Assembly (NCBI RefSeq): GCF_022427145.1
Contig: NZ_JAKSXN010000018.1
Location: 21,898-85,897 of the forward strand
Origin: Paenibacillus timonensis
GTDB taxonomy: Bacteria > Bacillota > Bacilli > Paenibacillales > Paenibacillaceae
Direction: 5' to 3'
Length of the DNA: 64,000 nucleotides
Positions 25,428 to 33,672 of the stretch are shown one piece after another. Both the position numbers and the translations under genes were made by a program. The notes under the pieces are model-generated. The model had not been told where the DNA came from and made no database searches. It was given only the letters and a program-made list of their open reading frames with translations. Each line of letters opens with the position of its first letter. Position 1 is the first letter of the stretch.

Positions 25428-26087
25428 TTATTCGGCGTCCAGCTGCTGCAGCATGGTGACCGAGACGTCGCCCAGCGAAGAGACCACCCGGTCGGCCTCG
25501 CCAAGGGTATCCGGCGATCCGATGCCGATGCAGCGCATGCCGGCCCGGCGGGCGGCTTCGATTCCGGCTTCGGCATCCTCGAACACGACGCATGCTTCCG
25601 GAGCAACGCCCACTTCCGCGGCGCCGAGCAGGAATACCTCGGGGTCGGGCTTGGCGCTGGAGGTGCGGGTGCCGTCGATGATGGCATCGAAGTACGGCGT
25701 AAGACCGGTATTCTGCAAGATGATCGGCGCGTTTTTGCTGGCGGATCCCAGCGCCGTCTTCAGCCCGTTCTCCCGGCACTGCTGCAGGAACTCAAGCGCC
25801 CCCGGCAAGATTTCCGACGCGTCCATCCGGGAGATGTACTCGACGTACCAGTTGTTTTTGCGTTCGGCCAGTTCCTGCTTGACGTCGTCTTCCAGTTGAA
25901 GGCCGCCGATGCCGAGCAAAATATCGAGCGAAGCCATGCGGCTTACGCCTTTCAGCTTCTCGTTATCCTGTTCGGTGAACTCGAACCCGAGCTCCTCGGC
26001 CAGCCGCTTCCAGGCCAGATAATGGTACTTGGCGGTATCGACGAGGACGCCGTCGAGATCGAATAAACAAGCTTGAATGGGATTCAT
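25428..26087 (-). CDS. pgcM: beta-phosphoglucomutase
   Basis: Isomerises beta-glucose-1-phosphate to glucose-6-phosphate, completing maltose phosphorolysis. HAD superfamily, 219 aa. Motif I FDLDGVLVDTAKYHYLAW (nucleophile Asp and acid/base Asp, with the His/Tyr of the cap start), GVSRMASLDILL cap loop, motif II LGSASKN, motif III KPDPEVFLLGA, motif IV VFEDAEAGIEAA. The ATG at 26087 has GGAGG 6 bases upstream; the in-frame TTG at 26093 is rejected. First gene of an operon with maltose phosphorylase. A regulon operator lies 30-45 bases upstream of the start. Confidence 0.96.
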   Translation of the reverse strand: MNPIQACLFDLDGVLVDTAKYHYLAWKRLAEELGFEFTEQDNEKLKGVSRMASLDILLGIGGLQLEDDVKQELAERKNNWYVEYISRMDASEILPGALEFLQQCRENGLKTALGSASKNAPIILQNTGLTPYFDAIIDGTRTSSAKPDPEVFLLGAAEVGVAPEACVVFEDAEAGIEAARRAGMRCIGIGSPDTLGEADRVVSSLGDVSVTMLQQLDAE

Positions 26088-26115
26088 GATCAACCTCCGG
26101 TTAAGGCATATTTTA

Positions 26116-26131
26116 GCGCAAACGTTTGAAC
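26116..26131. promoter_or_regulatory. LacI-type operator before pgcM-mdxK
   Basis: GCGCAAACGTTTGAAC, a near-perfect dyad. It lies in the only upstream DNA of the pgcM operon; promoter hexamers around it cannot be fixed with confidence (TAAAAT at 26108-26113 on the minus strand is the best -10). Confidence 0.85.
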
Positions 26132-26137
26132 AAAAGG

Positions 26138-26164
26138 CGAAAAATAAAGGAAGCTTCAGCTTCC
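26138..26164 (-). terminator. terminator of regulator gene
   Basis: On the minus strand GGAAGC-TGAA-GCTTCC (26149-26164) is followed by TTTATTTTT, so the regulator and pgcM are separate transcription units. Confidence 0.75.
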
Positions 26165-26195
26165 GTTTATTTTCATCAAAATGCCCCTCCGGCCC

Positions 26196-27233
26196 TCACG
26201 GTTTCTTGGGGACCGAATACATGGACGAATCGCGGACGATCAGGCGGTGCGGAATGATCTGACGCCTCGGATACACCTTGTCGTTGCTGTTTTGAACCGA
26301 TTGAATCAACACCTGGGAAGCGGTGTAGCCCAGATTGTAGATGCCGATATCCATGCTGCTGAGCGGCGGCGTCGAAAGCTCCGACAGCGGGATATTGTTG
26401 AAGCTGACCAGGCACAAATCTTCAGGCACTTTGTATTTCAGTTCGTGCAAGCCGCGAAGCACGCCAAACGCTACGACATCGTCGATCATGACCAGGGCCG
26501 TCGGACGGTCCGGTAGATTCATGAAGAACGACATGGCCCGATAGCCGCTGTCCTGTAAAAACTCACCTTCGACAATCCATTCGGGCCGGCACTCCAGGCC
26601 TGAATCTTTGAGCGCATCCTGATAGCCCTTCAACCGGTCTTTGGAGACGACCAGCTCGGGCGGTCCGCTAACGAACCCGATCCGTTCATGTCCCAACGCG
26701 ATCAAATGTTTCGTGGCGTCGTACGACGCTTGGATATTATCATTATCCACCGTTAAAATATCAGGATATTCCTCGCTGCGTCCGATCAGCACGAACGGGT
26801 GACCGCCTTCATGGAGAAAATCGATCACGGGATCGTTCTGCCGCGAATACAGCAAGATGACCCCGTCCACCCGGCGTCCGTTCAAGAGTCTGGAGACGCT
26901 TTCGAGCTCTTCCTTCTCATTAGCTCCAGAGCTGATGAGCACATCATATCCCAGGCGGCTGGCTTGGGTTACGATGCCGCGGATCAGTTCCATGAAGAAG
27001 AAGTTGGAGAACAATTCCTCGGCGGACTTTGGCAGCATGATGCAAATACTGTTTGTCGTTTTAGAGACCAAGCTCTTGGCCATAATGTTTGGATGGTAGC
27101 CAAGCTGGTCCATAATGAGCTTCACTTTGCGCGAGGTTTCCGCGCTGATTCTGGGGTGATTGGACAGCACCCGGGACACGGTAGAGGGCGATACTCCGGC
27201 CTTTTTGGCAACATCCTTAATGGTGACAGCCAT
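26196..27233 (-). CDS. mdxR: LacI-family regulator of maltodextrin genes
   Basis: 345 aa DNA-binding repressor or activator. Helix-turn-helix at residues 4-25 (TIKDVAKKAGVSPSTVSRVL) with the hinge helix NIMAKSLVSKTTNSI, then a periplasmic-binding-like effector domain (DVLISSGANEKEE, ILLYSRQNDPVIDFL, FVLIGRSEEYPD, HERIGFVSGPPELVVSKDR, STPPLSSMDIGIYNLGY). The ATG has AGGAGG upstream. Position and operators resemble B. subtilis mdxR. An operator centred at 27382 and a weaker one at 27250-27262 lie upstream, which suggests autoregulation. Effector presumably maltose or a maltodextrin (inference). Confidence 0.93.
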   Translation of the reverse strand: MAVTIKDVAKKAGVSPSTVSRVLSNHPRISAETSRKVKLIMDQLGYHPNIMAKSLVSKTTNSICIMLPKSAEELFSNFFFMELIRGIVTQASRLGYDVLISSGANEKEELESVSRLLNGRRVDGVILLYSRQNDPVIDFLHEGGHPFVLIGRSEEYPDILTVDNDNIQASYDATKHLIALGHERIGFVSGPPELVVSKDRLKGYQDALKDSGLECRPEWIVEGEFLQDSGYRAMSFFMNLPDRPTALVMIDDVVAFGVLRGLHELKYKVPEDLCLVSFNNIPLSELSTPPLSSMDIGIYNLGYTASQVLIQSVQNSNDKVYPRRQIIPHRLIVRDSSMYSVPKKP

Positions 27234-27249
27234 AAAAAACCTCCTCTGT

Positions 27250-27262
27250 GGAACCGTTTGCT
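27250..27262. promoter_or_regulatory. weak LacI-type half-site before mdxR
   Basis: GGAACCGTTTGCT keeps the CGTTTGC half but not the other half. It sits 17 bases before the mdxR start codon. Confidence 0.4.
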
Positions 27263-27374
27263 TTACACTGTAATATTAATCTAAAGATTGCCGAAAGTAA
27301 ATAGAGAAAACAGGTTGAAGGCCGTCATGAAGCCCGGAATACCGTCTATTAGCGGGGAAATTACCCCGAAAAAT

Positions 27375-27391
27375 GAACAAACGTTTGCGCA
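27375..27391. promoter_or_regulatory. LacI-type operator upstream of mdxR
   Basis: GAACAAACGTTTGCGCA with CAAACGTTTG palindrome at 27378-27387. It lies between mdxR and the end of the creatininase-family gene, 142 bases before the mdxR start. Confidence 0.8.
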
Positions 27392-27415
27392 TTATGGGCC
27401 GGCAAAGAAGAGACG

Positions 27416-27461
27416 AAAAGAAGCCGCCCCCGGATGAAGCAGCCGAGGGACGGCCTTCTTA
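27416..27461 (-). terminator. terminator of liv/creatininase operon
   Basis: On the minus strand AAGAAGGCCGTCCCTCGG (27443-27460) pairs imperfectly with CCGGGGGCGGCTTCTT (27418-27433); the T-tract is weak. Confidence 0.6.
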
Positions 27462-27469
27462 GGTTTGGC

Positions 27470-28219
27470 TTAGTTGTTTAAACCGTACTTCCAATCCTTC
27501 TTGTCCATTTCGCGAATGAAATTTTCCAGGACGTTCAGAACGGCTTCTTCCAGCAGCTTGCCTTTTTCTTTGGTCGCGACGCTTGGATCTCCGGAGGCAC
27601 CGGTATCGGTAAGCTCCTCGAAGCGCCACTTGATCTCTACGAATTCCGGCAATTCCGGAACGACGCCCTTGGCATGCTCCATCTCCATCCAATCTTCGAA
27701 CAAGGCCAGACCCATGGAAGTTTCGCCTTCGCCGGCGTGACCCAGTCCGTTCCATACCTCAAACGTGCCTTCCGGCACCATTTTCCCGGCGGCCACCCAC
27801 CAGTCGTTAAGACTGGCGATCGTCACATGGGGGTGCTGAACTTTGACCGCCCGGGCAGCCAATTCAATCGGTGCGATATTGCCGTCATGGCCATTCATGA
27901 TGATGATCTTGGTGATGCCGTTGCGGACAATTTCGTTCAGAATATCTTTAATGACGTTCGTGATCGTTTCCGGGGTCAAGCTGACGGTGAACGGGAATTT
28001 GTTGTAGTGCTCGCTGAGTCCGTAATTGATCGGCGGCAACACCATTAAGCCTTCCACGCGCTCGGCCAGCTTCTCGCTTAGAATGTTGGAGATTAGGGCA
28101 TCCGTACCGAACGGCATATGGTAGCCATGATTTTCAAAGGCCCCCACTCCGAAAATGACTTTATCGACCTTACTGTTTCTGTACTGGTTGCCCGTCATTT
28201 TAGTTCCGATCAACGCCAT
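27470..28219 (-). CDS. creatininase-family amidohydrolase
   Basis: Metal-dependent hydrolase of cyclic or linear amides; known members include creatinine amidohydrolase, FAPy deformylase and MftE. 249 aa. Metal and active-site motifs: GAFENHGYHMPFGTDAL (Glu, His and Asp ligands), IIMNGHDGNI (usual NGHGGN), and HAGEGETSMGL (HAGExETS, ligand Glu). Last gene of a minus-strand operon, 18 bases after the substrate-binding protein gene, so its substrate is probably what the transporter imports. Real creatininase is unlikely on length and context alone; substrate unknown. Confidence 0.9.
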   Translation of the reverse strand: MALIGTKMTGNQYRNSKVDKVIFGVGAFENHGYHMPFGTDALISNILSEKLAERVEGLMVLPPINYGLSEHYNKFPFTVSLTPETITNVIKDILNEIVRNGITKIIIMNGHDGNIAPIELAARAVKVQHPHVTIASLNDWWVAAGKMVPEGTFEVWNGLGHAGEGETSMGLALFEDWMEMEHAKGVVPELPEFVEIKWRFEELTDTGASGDPSVATKEKGKLLEEAVLNVLENFIREMDKKDWKYGLNN

Positions 28220-28237
28220 AGCTAATGCACCTCTTTC

Positions 28238-29461
28238 TTATTTTTCCGGAGTAATATTTTCGCGGAATTCGAATTTTCCTTCCTTGACTTCAATAATGGT
28301 CACGCTCTTATCAGGAACGCGTCCGGAGCCGTAACCGATCTCTCCCGTGACACCCTTAAATCCGGAGGTTTCGTTCAGAGCGTCGCGAATCGCTTTAGGA
28401 TCCTCGCTGCCAGCTCGCGTGATTGCGTCTGCGATCAGATACATGGTGTCGTAGCCGAGTGCTGCAAAGCCATTTTCCGGTGCGTTCCCGGTTTTGTCGG
28501 TATAAGCCTTCACGAAGCTTTGTACCTGTTCATCGCTGTTTTCCAGCGCGACGTGGGTGGCGAAGAAGACGTTATTCGTTTGCGGTGTACCGCCCATTTC
28601 GACCAATGCCGGGGTATCGAAGCCGTCGGCGCTGACGATCGGAGTGTCGATGCCCATTTCGCGGATTTGCTTGACGACGATCCCCGCTTTATCAGGAAGG
28701 GCGGATACCATCAGAACGTCAGGCAGCACGGGTAGACTCTTCAACCGTGTAATTTGTGCGGAGAAGTCGGTGTCCGCCGCACCGTCGTATTTGTCTTCCA
28801 GAACGACTTCGCCGCCTTTGGAGGTAAAGCGGTCTTTAAAGAAGGTCGAAACGTTGACGGTAAAGTCGGAGGACGTGTCGGTCAACACCCAAACCGTCTT
28901 GGCGCCCAGCTTGTCCATCGAGTAATCCGAAATCGCATAAGATTGAGCGTCATCGCCAAATGCGGCCATGTACATAAAGTCGCCGACTTGATCCGGAATC
29001 AACGGGGAAGTCGCGCCCGACGTAATGAAAGGAATACCGGCCTCTTGGGCAATGGGCCCTGCGGCCAGAACGTAAGTCGTATCGCTGAATCCGGCGACGA
29101 CCGGTACCTTCTGTACGTCGATCAATTCCTGCATGCCGTTGGCTGCCGAGAGAGTTTCTGTTTTGGCATCGATCGAGACAACCTTGACTTGTTTGCCATT
29201 AATGCCGCCATTCGCGTTAATTTCCTCCGCAGCCAGTTGGAACCCGGCCAGCGACGGGCCGTCGAGGGAGGCTTGTCCGCCGGTCACATTAAACAAAGCG
29301 CCGATCTTGATTTCGCCCCCGCTGCTCGCAGCATTGCTTTCCTCTCCTGCTGCGGGTGCCGCGTTGCCTTTGTCTCCATTGGAGGATGCACTATTCCCCC
29401 CGTTGCCGCAAGCGGATAAAAGAAGCATGATAACCGTTAAAAGTGCGATCATTTTTTTCAT
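28238..29461 (-). CDS. Liv-type ABC transporter substrate-binding lipoprotein
   Basis: Captures the ligand outside the cell for the permeases encoded upstream. 407 aa: lipoprotein signal (MKKMIALLTVIMLLLSACGN, Cys 18), Gly/Ser/Ala-rich linker to about 50, then a type I periplasmic-binding fold (IKIGALFNVTGGQASLDGPS, GKQVKVVSIDAKTE, PFITSGATSPLI, TVWVLTDTSSDFTVN, APENGFAALGYDTMYL). This is the branched-chain amino acid/amide family (LivJ/K, AmiC, UrtA), whose members also bind amides and urea. 107 bases after the permease gene, a gap large enough for an internal processing site. Confidence 0.93.
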   Translation of the reverse strand: MKKMIALLTVIMLLLSACGNGGNSASSNGDKGNAAPAAGEESNAASSGGEIKIGALFNVTGGQASLDGPSLAGFQLAAEEINANGGINGKQVKVVSIDAKTETLSAANGMQELIDVQKVPVVAGFSDTTYVLAAGPIAQEAGIPFITSGATSPLIPDQVGDFMYMAAFGDDAQSYAISDYSMDKLGAKTVWVLTDTSSDFTVNVSTFFKDRFTSKGGEVVLEDKYDGAADTDFSAQITRLKSLPVLPDVLMVSALPDKAGIVVKQIREMGIDTPIVSADGFDTPALVEMGGTPQTNNVFFATHVALENSDEQVQSFVKAYTDKTGNAPENGFAALGYDTMYLIADAITRAGSEDPKAIRDALNETSGFKGVTGEIGYGSGRVPDKSVTIIEVKEGKFEFRENITPEK

Positions 29462-29568
29462 AAGCGATTTTCTCTCCCATCTGTGGTTTTTAAGAGGACA
29501 TAGCCGACTTCCAACGTTTGTTTCTATATGAGCCTTACATGGGATTCACCCCCGCATGAATGGACGGT

Positions 29569-30591
29569 TTATTTTCCTAAAAGACCTTTCGGTCTGAGGA
29601 TTATCGTGATAATGAGCGCTGCGGACATGAGCACCTGGCTGATGCCGTACATTTGCGGAAGCTGAAAGCCGAATAGCTCGATGCCTCGCTCCAGTTTGTT
29701 CAGCAGAAGCTCAGGGATCAACGTAACCAGGATAGCGCCGAGAACCGCTCCAGGAAGGGTCCCGGAGCCGCCGATGACAAGCATGAGCACCAAATTGAAG
29801 GTCATGGAGTAGGAGAACATGCTTGGGTTGATGCTTGTAATCAGATGGCCATACAAACTGCCGCCGATGGCGGCGAAGAAGGCACCCGCGGCAAAGGCGA
29901 GCATTTTATGCCGCACCACCTTGACGCCCATCGCTTCCGCGGCCAAATCGTCTTCCCGGATGGCCAGCATAGCGCGGCCATAGGAGGAGTGAAGCAATCG
30001 CCATACGAAGTAAATCGTTATTGCGACGAGGGCGTAGACCCACCAAATATTCGACATTTTGGGGAGGCCGGAAATGCCGCTTTTCCCCCGGGTAATATCC
30101 GTCAAGTTGGAGGCCAGCACGTTGATAATGACCATGAAACCCATGGTGGATACGGCCAGGTAATGGCCGCGCAGCTTCAAAACGGAAAATCCGATCACAA
30201 ACGAACAAATCACGGCAATCAATCCGCCGATCAGCATGGAGATGAAGAAAGGCAGCTCGGTTTGCTGCAGCCACCCCGGCATTTGCGGGAACAAAAGCGG
30301 CTTGCGTGCCAGGGGGTAGGTCAGCAGCGCCGTCGTATAGGCGCCCACGGCCATAAATCCGGCATGTCCCAAAGAGAAGATGCCTGTGTACCCGTTCGTC
30401 AAATTAAGACTGACGACCAGAATGATATTGATGCCTACCAAATTAATCAGCCGTAAATAGTAATCGTTCAGCGTGAAATTGGCGATGATGAGCAGAAGAA
30501 TCAGGAGTCCGACACTAACGGCGAAGAGGGGCCCCCTCATGCCGGGCAGTCGGGTGTGACGGGTTGCTTCAAGCCCAAGCGGTTTGTTCAT
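29569..30591 (-). CDS. livM: Liv-type ABC permease (LivM)
   Basis: Second membrane subunit of the importer, 340 aa, about nine to ten membrane segments. Family signatures: LINLVGINIILVVSLNLTNG, GIFSLGHAGFMAVGAYT, HYLAVSTMGFMVI, the ATPase-contacting EDDLAAEAMGV loop, FAAIGGSLYGHLI, and LVLMLVIGGSGTLPGAVLGA. Two bases separate it from livH upstream, so translation is coupled. Confidence 0.94.
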   Translation of the reverse strand: MNKPLGLEATRHTRLPGMRGPLFAVSVGLLILLLIIANFTLNDYYLRLINLVGINIILVVSLNLTNGYTGIFSLGHAGFMAVGAYTTALLTYPLARKPLLFPQMPGWLQQTELPFFISMLIGGLIAVICSFVIGFSVLKLRGHYLAVSTMGFMVIINVLASNLTDITRGKSGISGLPKMSNIWWVYALVAITIYFVWRLLHSSYGRAMLAIREDDLAAEAMGVKVVRHKMLAFAAGAFFAAIGGSLYGHLITSINPSMFSYSMTFNLVLMLVIGGSGTLPGAVLGAILVTLIPELLLNKLERGIELFGFQLPQMYGISQVLMSAALIITIILRPKGLLGK

Positions 30592-30593
30592 GG

Positions 30594-31496
30594 TTAGACC
30601 CTCCTATCCTCGGCCTTGCCGAATATCCCGGTCGGCTTGATTAACAGCACGACGATCAGGGCCAAGAAGACGAAGGCGTCCTTGTAGGCCGACAGCTCCG
30701 GCGGCAAAAACCCGACGAACAATATTTCTCCGAAGCCGAGGATGAGCCCCCCGATCGCCGCGCCGGGCAGACTGCCGATGCCGCCGATGACGGCTGCGAC
30801 AAAGGCTTTGAGTCCGGGCACAAAGCCCATCATGGGCTCGATGCGTCCGTAACGTCCCGCGTTCATGACGCCGGCGACGGCCGCGAGCGCGGCTCCAATA
30901 ATGAAAGCCGTACGGACGATGGAGTTGATGTTGACGCCCATCAGCACCGAAGCGTTCATATTTTCCGCGGTAGCCCGCATGGCGATGCCGAGCTTCGTCT
31001 TTTTGATAAACATGGTGAGGGCGATCAGCAGCAGGGCCGATAAACCGATGATGGCGATATTCATGACGGAAAAATCGATGCCGCCCAGTTCTACCATCTT
31101 GGAAAGGTAAGCCGGGACCTGGAAAGACCGCGGCTGTGGAGACAGGATCATGGTCGCAAGATTCTGAATCAGGATGGAAACGGCAAAGGAAGTGACCAAC
31201 GTCGTTTCTTCCGGCTTGCTTCGCAGCGGCCTGTACGCCGCTCGCTCCACGACCAGGCCGATCATGACCGTCACCGCAATGGAGAGGAGGATCGCCACCG
31301 GGAAGGGGAGAAGTAGGTTCAACGTGAAGGCCATGGCCGCATACGAGCCGATCATCAGCAAGTCGCCATGTGCGAAATTGATCAGCCGAAGAATCCCGTA
31401 GACCAGCGTATAGCCGATGGCGATCAAGGCGTAGACGCTGCCTAGTCCAAGGCCGTTCACCAATTGTTGTATAATGTAATCCGCAGAATAGACCAT
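30594..31496 (-). CDS. livH: Liv-type ABC permease (LivH)
   Basis: First membrane subunit, 300 aa from the ATG at 31496 (GGGGGG 8 bases upstream); an open frame to 31565 would overlap livF and is rejected. Family signatures: QQLVNGLGLGSVYALIAIGY, LVYGILRLINFAHGDLLMIG, the coupling-loop segment MRATAENMNASVLMGVN, and FVAAVIGGIGSLPGAAIGG. About eight membrane segments. Starts 4 bases after the livF stop. Confidence 0.94.
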   Translation of the reverse strand: MVYSADYIIQQLVNGLGLGSVYALIAIGYTLVYGILRLINFAHGDLLMIGSYAAMAFTLNLLLPFPVAILLSIAVTVMIGLVVERAAYRPLRSKPEETTLVTSFAVSILIQNLATMILSPQPRSFQVPAYLSKMVELGGIDFSVMNIAIIGLSALLLIALTMFIKKTKLGIAMRATAENMNASVLMGVNINSIVRTAFIIGAALAAVAGVMNAGRYGRIEPMMGFVPGLKAFVAAVIGGIGSLPGAAIGGLILGFGEILFVGFLPPELSAYKDAFVFLALIVVLLIKPTGIFGKAEDRRV

Positions 31497-31500
31497 CGGT

Positions 31501-32205
31501 TTAACCCCCCAGATAAGCCTTTTGAATTTCCGAATTGTGCAGCAGCTCTTCGGCAGGCCCTTCAAGCTTGATGCTGCCGGTTTCGAGCACGTAGGCCCGG
31601 TCGGCGATCAGCAGCGATTCATAGGCGTTTTGTTCAACGAGCAGTATGGTGATATCGCTCTTTTTCAATAATTGGATGACTTCGAAAATTTTCTCGACCA
31701 TGATTGGAGCCAGTCCCAGTGAGGGCTCGTCGAGCAATAACAGACTGGGCTTGCTCATGAGCGCCCGGCCCATGGCCAACATTTGCTGCTCTCCGCCGCT
31801 AAGAGCTCCCGCGGGCAGCTTCTCCCGTTGTTTGAGGACGGGGAAAAGGCTGTAGATCCATTCGATATCCGCCGAGAGGTCATCGGACTTGGGACGCGTA
31901 TAAGCGCCCATCCGTAAATTCTCCAATACGGTCAATTGGGAGAAAACCTGCCTGCCCTCGGGGGAATGGGCCATTCCCATAGAAACGATCTTATGGGCCG
32001 GTATGGAGGAGATTTCCTTCCCCCTATACTCGATGCTGCCCGACTTAGGCTTCAGCAACCCCGATAAGGACCGCAGGGTCGTCGTCTTGCCGGCACCGTT
32101 CGCTCCGAGCAGGGCAACAAGCTCGCCTTGCCGCACCTCCAGAGAAACATCCTTCAACGCATGGATCTGATCGTAATAAACGTTAATGCCGCTCACTTTA
32201 AGCAT
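31501..32205 (-). CDS. livF: Liv-type ABC ATPase (LivF)
   Basis: Cytoplasmic ATP-hydrolysing subunit, 234 aa. Walker A GANGAGKTTT, Q-loop region, LSGGEQQMLAMGRAL signature, Walker B LLLLDEPSLGLAP, H-loop replaced by the usual LivF LLVEQN. Starts 8 bases inside livG. Pairs with LivG as a heterodimer. Confidence 0.96.
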   Translation of the reverse strand: MLKVSGINVYYDQIHALKDVSLEVRQGELVALLGANGAGKTTTLRSLSGLLKPKSGSIEYRGKEISSIPAHKIVSMGMAHSPEGRQVFSQLTVLENLRMGAYTRPKSDDLSADIEWIYSLFPVLKQREKLPAGALSGGEQQMLAMGRALMSKPSLLLLDEPSLGLAPIMVEKIFEVIQLLKKSDITILLVEQNAYESLLIADRAYVLETGSIKLEGPAEELLHNSEIQKAYLGG

Positions 32206-32968
32206 GTTCGGCCGACCTCCCTAAATAAGCTTCGATCACTTCGGGATGGGAGCGAACGGTTTGTGGGTCGCCTTCGGCGATCAGTTTGCCATAACTCAGT
32301 ACCTGGAGATGATCGCAAAGGTTCATGACGAACGGGATATCGTGCTCGATGAGCAAAATGCTTAAATCATAGCGGTCGCGAATATCCCGAATTAAGGATG
32401 TCAACTCTGCCGATTCGCTGTGGTTCATCCCGGCGGCGGGTTCGTCCAAGAGCAGGAGAGAAGGGCGCAGGGCGAGAGCCCGGGCTATTTCCAGCTTGCG
32501 TTGGGAACCGTACGGAAGGCTTCCTGCCTTGACGTCGCGGACGTCTTCTAGTCCGACCGACTCCAGTAAATTTTCCGCCTCCGAGCGAATGTTCTTCTCT
32601 TCCAAGGCAAAGCTGGGAAAGCGAAGCAGGGTAGCCCACAACCCCGATCTCTTATGGATTTGAGCCGCGACCATCACGTTTTCCAAGACGGTCAATCCTT
32701 TGAACAGGCGAATGTTTTGAAACGTTCGCGCCAGGCCAAGCGCGGCGATTTCGTCCGGTCTTTTGCCGGAGATATCGTTACCCTGGAAAAAGACCTTTCC
32801 CTCGGTTGGCTGGACGAGAGAAGTTAACATGTTGAATACCGTCGTTTTCCCGGCACCGTTCGGGCCAATCAATCCATGAATCTGTCCGGGCTTTATTTGG
32901 ATACGATAAGAATCGACGGCGGTTAAGCCTTTGTATTTTTTGGTCAGGCCAGTCGCTTCCAATATCAT
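32198..32968 (-). CDS. livG: Liv-type ABC ATPase (LivG)
   Basis: Second ATPase, 256 aa. Walker A GPNGAGKTT, LPYGSQRKLEIARAL signature (LivG form without LSGG), Walker B LLLLDEPAAGMNHSE, LLIEHD H-loop, and the C-terminal extension SYGKLIAEGDPQTVR. The ATG at 32968 follows GGAGG by 8 bases; the upstream in-frame TTG at 32983 is rejected. Confidence 0.96.
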   Translation of the reverse strand: MILEATGLTKKYKGLTAVDSYRIQIKPGQIHGLIGPNGAGKTTVFNMLTSLVQPTEGKVFFQGNDISGKRPDEIAALGLARTFQNIRLFKGLTVLENVMVAAQIHKRSGLWATLLRFPSFALEEKNIRSEAENLLESVGLEDVRDVKAGSLPYGSQRKLEIARALALRPSLLLLDEPAAGMNHSESAELTSLIRDIRDRYDLSILLIEHDIPFVMNLCDHLQVLSYGKLIAEGDPQTVRSHPEVIEAYLGRSAEHA

Positions 32969-32999
32969 GACGCACACCTCCAATATCGAAATAGAAGCA

Positions 33000-33653
33000 T
33001 TAAGTGTGCTGGGACGAGAAAATGCGGTTTCGTGTACCCAGTATGTGTTCGATCATTCGCTTTCTCGCCGCTTGCGGATCTTTGTTCTTGATCATCTCGA
33101 CGATCTCGCGATGTTCGTCATTCATTGTGTTCGTGCTGCCGATTTTCATATCCAAGTAGAGCACGCGCTGCATGTTATCTAGATTGTTGATGATCAGCTT
33201 TTTGAGCCTGCCATTATTGCTCGCTTCGGCCACGGCGGCGTGAAAATCGAAGTTCAGTCGCATATAATCGACCTCGCTGATTCCGGACTGCGGAGGGATG
33301 TCAGCTCCGACAAGTTGTTCCATCTTGTCGATCGCTTGGCGTGAGGCGTAGGAAGCGGCCAGTTCCGCCGCGCCGCCTTCCAGAATCAGCCTAAGCGAGA
33401 TCAACTCGTCCAGATCCTTTAAATTGACCTGGCTTACGAGGCATCCCTTGAAGGGGATGATTTCGACTAGTCCTTCATGATTCAGGATGTTGATTGCATC
33501 GCGAATCGGTGTTTTGCTGGTTTGGAATTGCTCGGCTAAATCTCCGGCGTGTATCGTTTCTCCCGCCTGTAGTTCCCCATAGACAATCATGTCTTTTAAC
33601 CGCCGGTATACCTGATCGGTCAGTGAGGCTTTCTCCACTTTGCTCACGGGCAT
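33000..33653 (-). CDS. GntR-family (FCD/FadR subfamily) regulator
   Basis: 217 aa. Winged helix at about 10-75 (LTDQVYRRLKDMIVYGELQ, TSKTPIRDAINILNHEGLVE) and an all-helical FCD effector domain with metal or ligand residues in RLILEGGAAELAA, LNFDFHAAVAEASNN and MNDEHREIVEMI (Asp, His, His). FCD regulators usually answer to small carboxylic or amino acids. Second gene of the operon, between the peptidase and livG, so it probably controls its own operon; a perfect GCGATATATCGC palindrome just after the operon promoter is the candidate operator. Confidence 0.93.
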   Translation of the reverse strand: MPVSKVEKASLTDQVYRRLKDMIVYGELQAGETIHAGDLAEQFQTSKTPIRDAINILNHEGLVEIIPFKGCLVSQVNLKDLDELISLRLILEGGAAELAASYASRQAIDKMEQLVGADIPPQSGISEVDYMRLNFDFHAAVAEASNNGRLKKLIINNLDNMQRVLYLDMKIGSTNTMNDEHREIVEMIKNKDPQAARKRMIEHILGTRNRIFSSQHT

Positions 33654-33672
33654 CTCTCCTTGGAAATTGGGA

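Noticed and set aside
27470..28219. Calling the hydrolase creatinine amidohydrolase
   Set aside because: Motifs are shared by the whole family and no creatinase or sarcosine oxidase genes are nearby.
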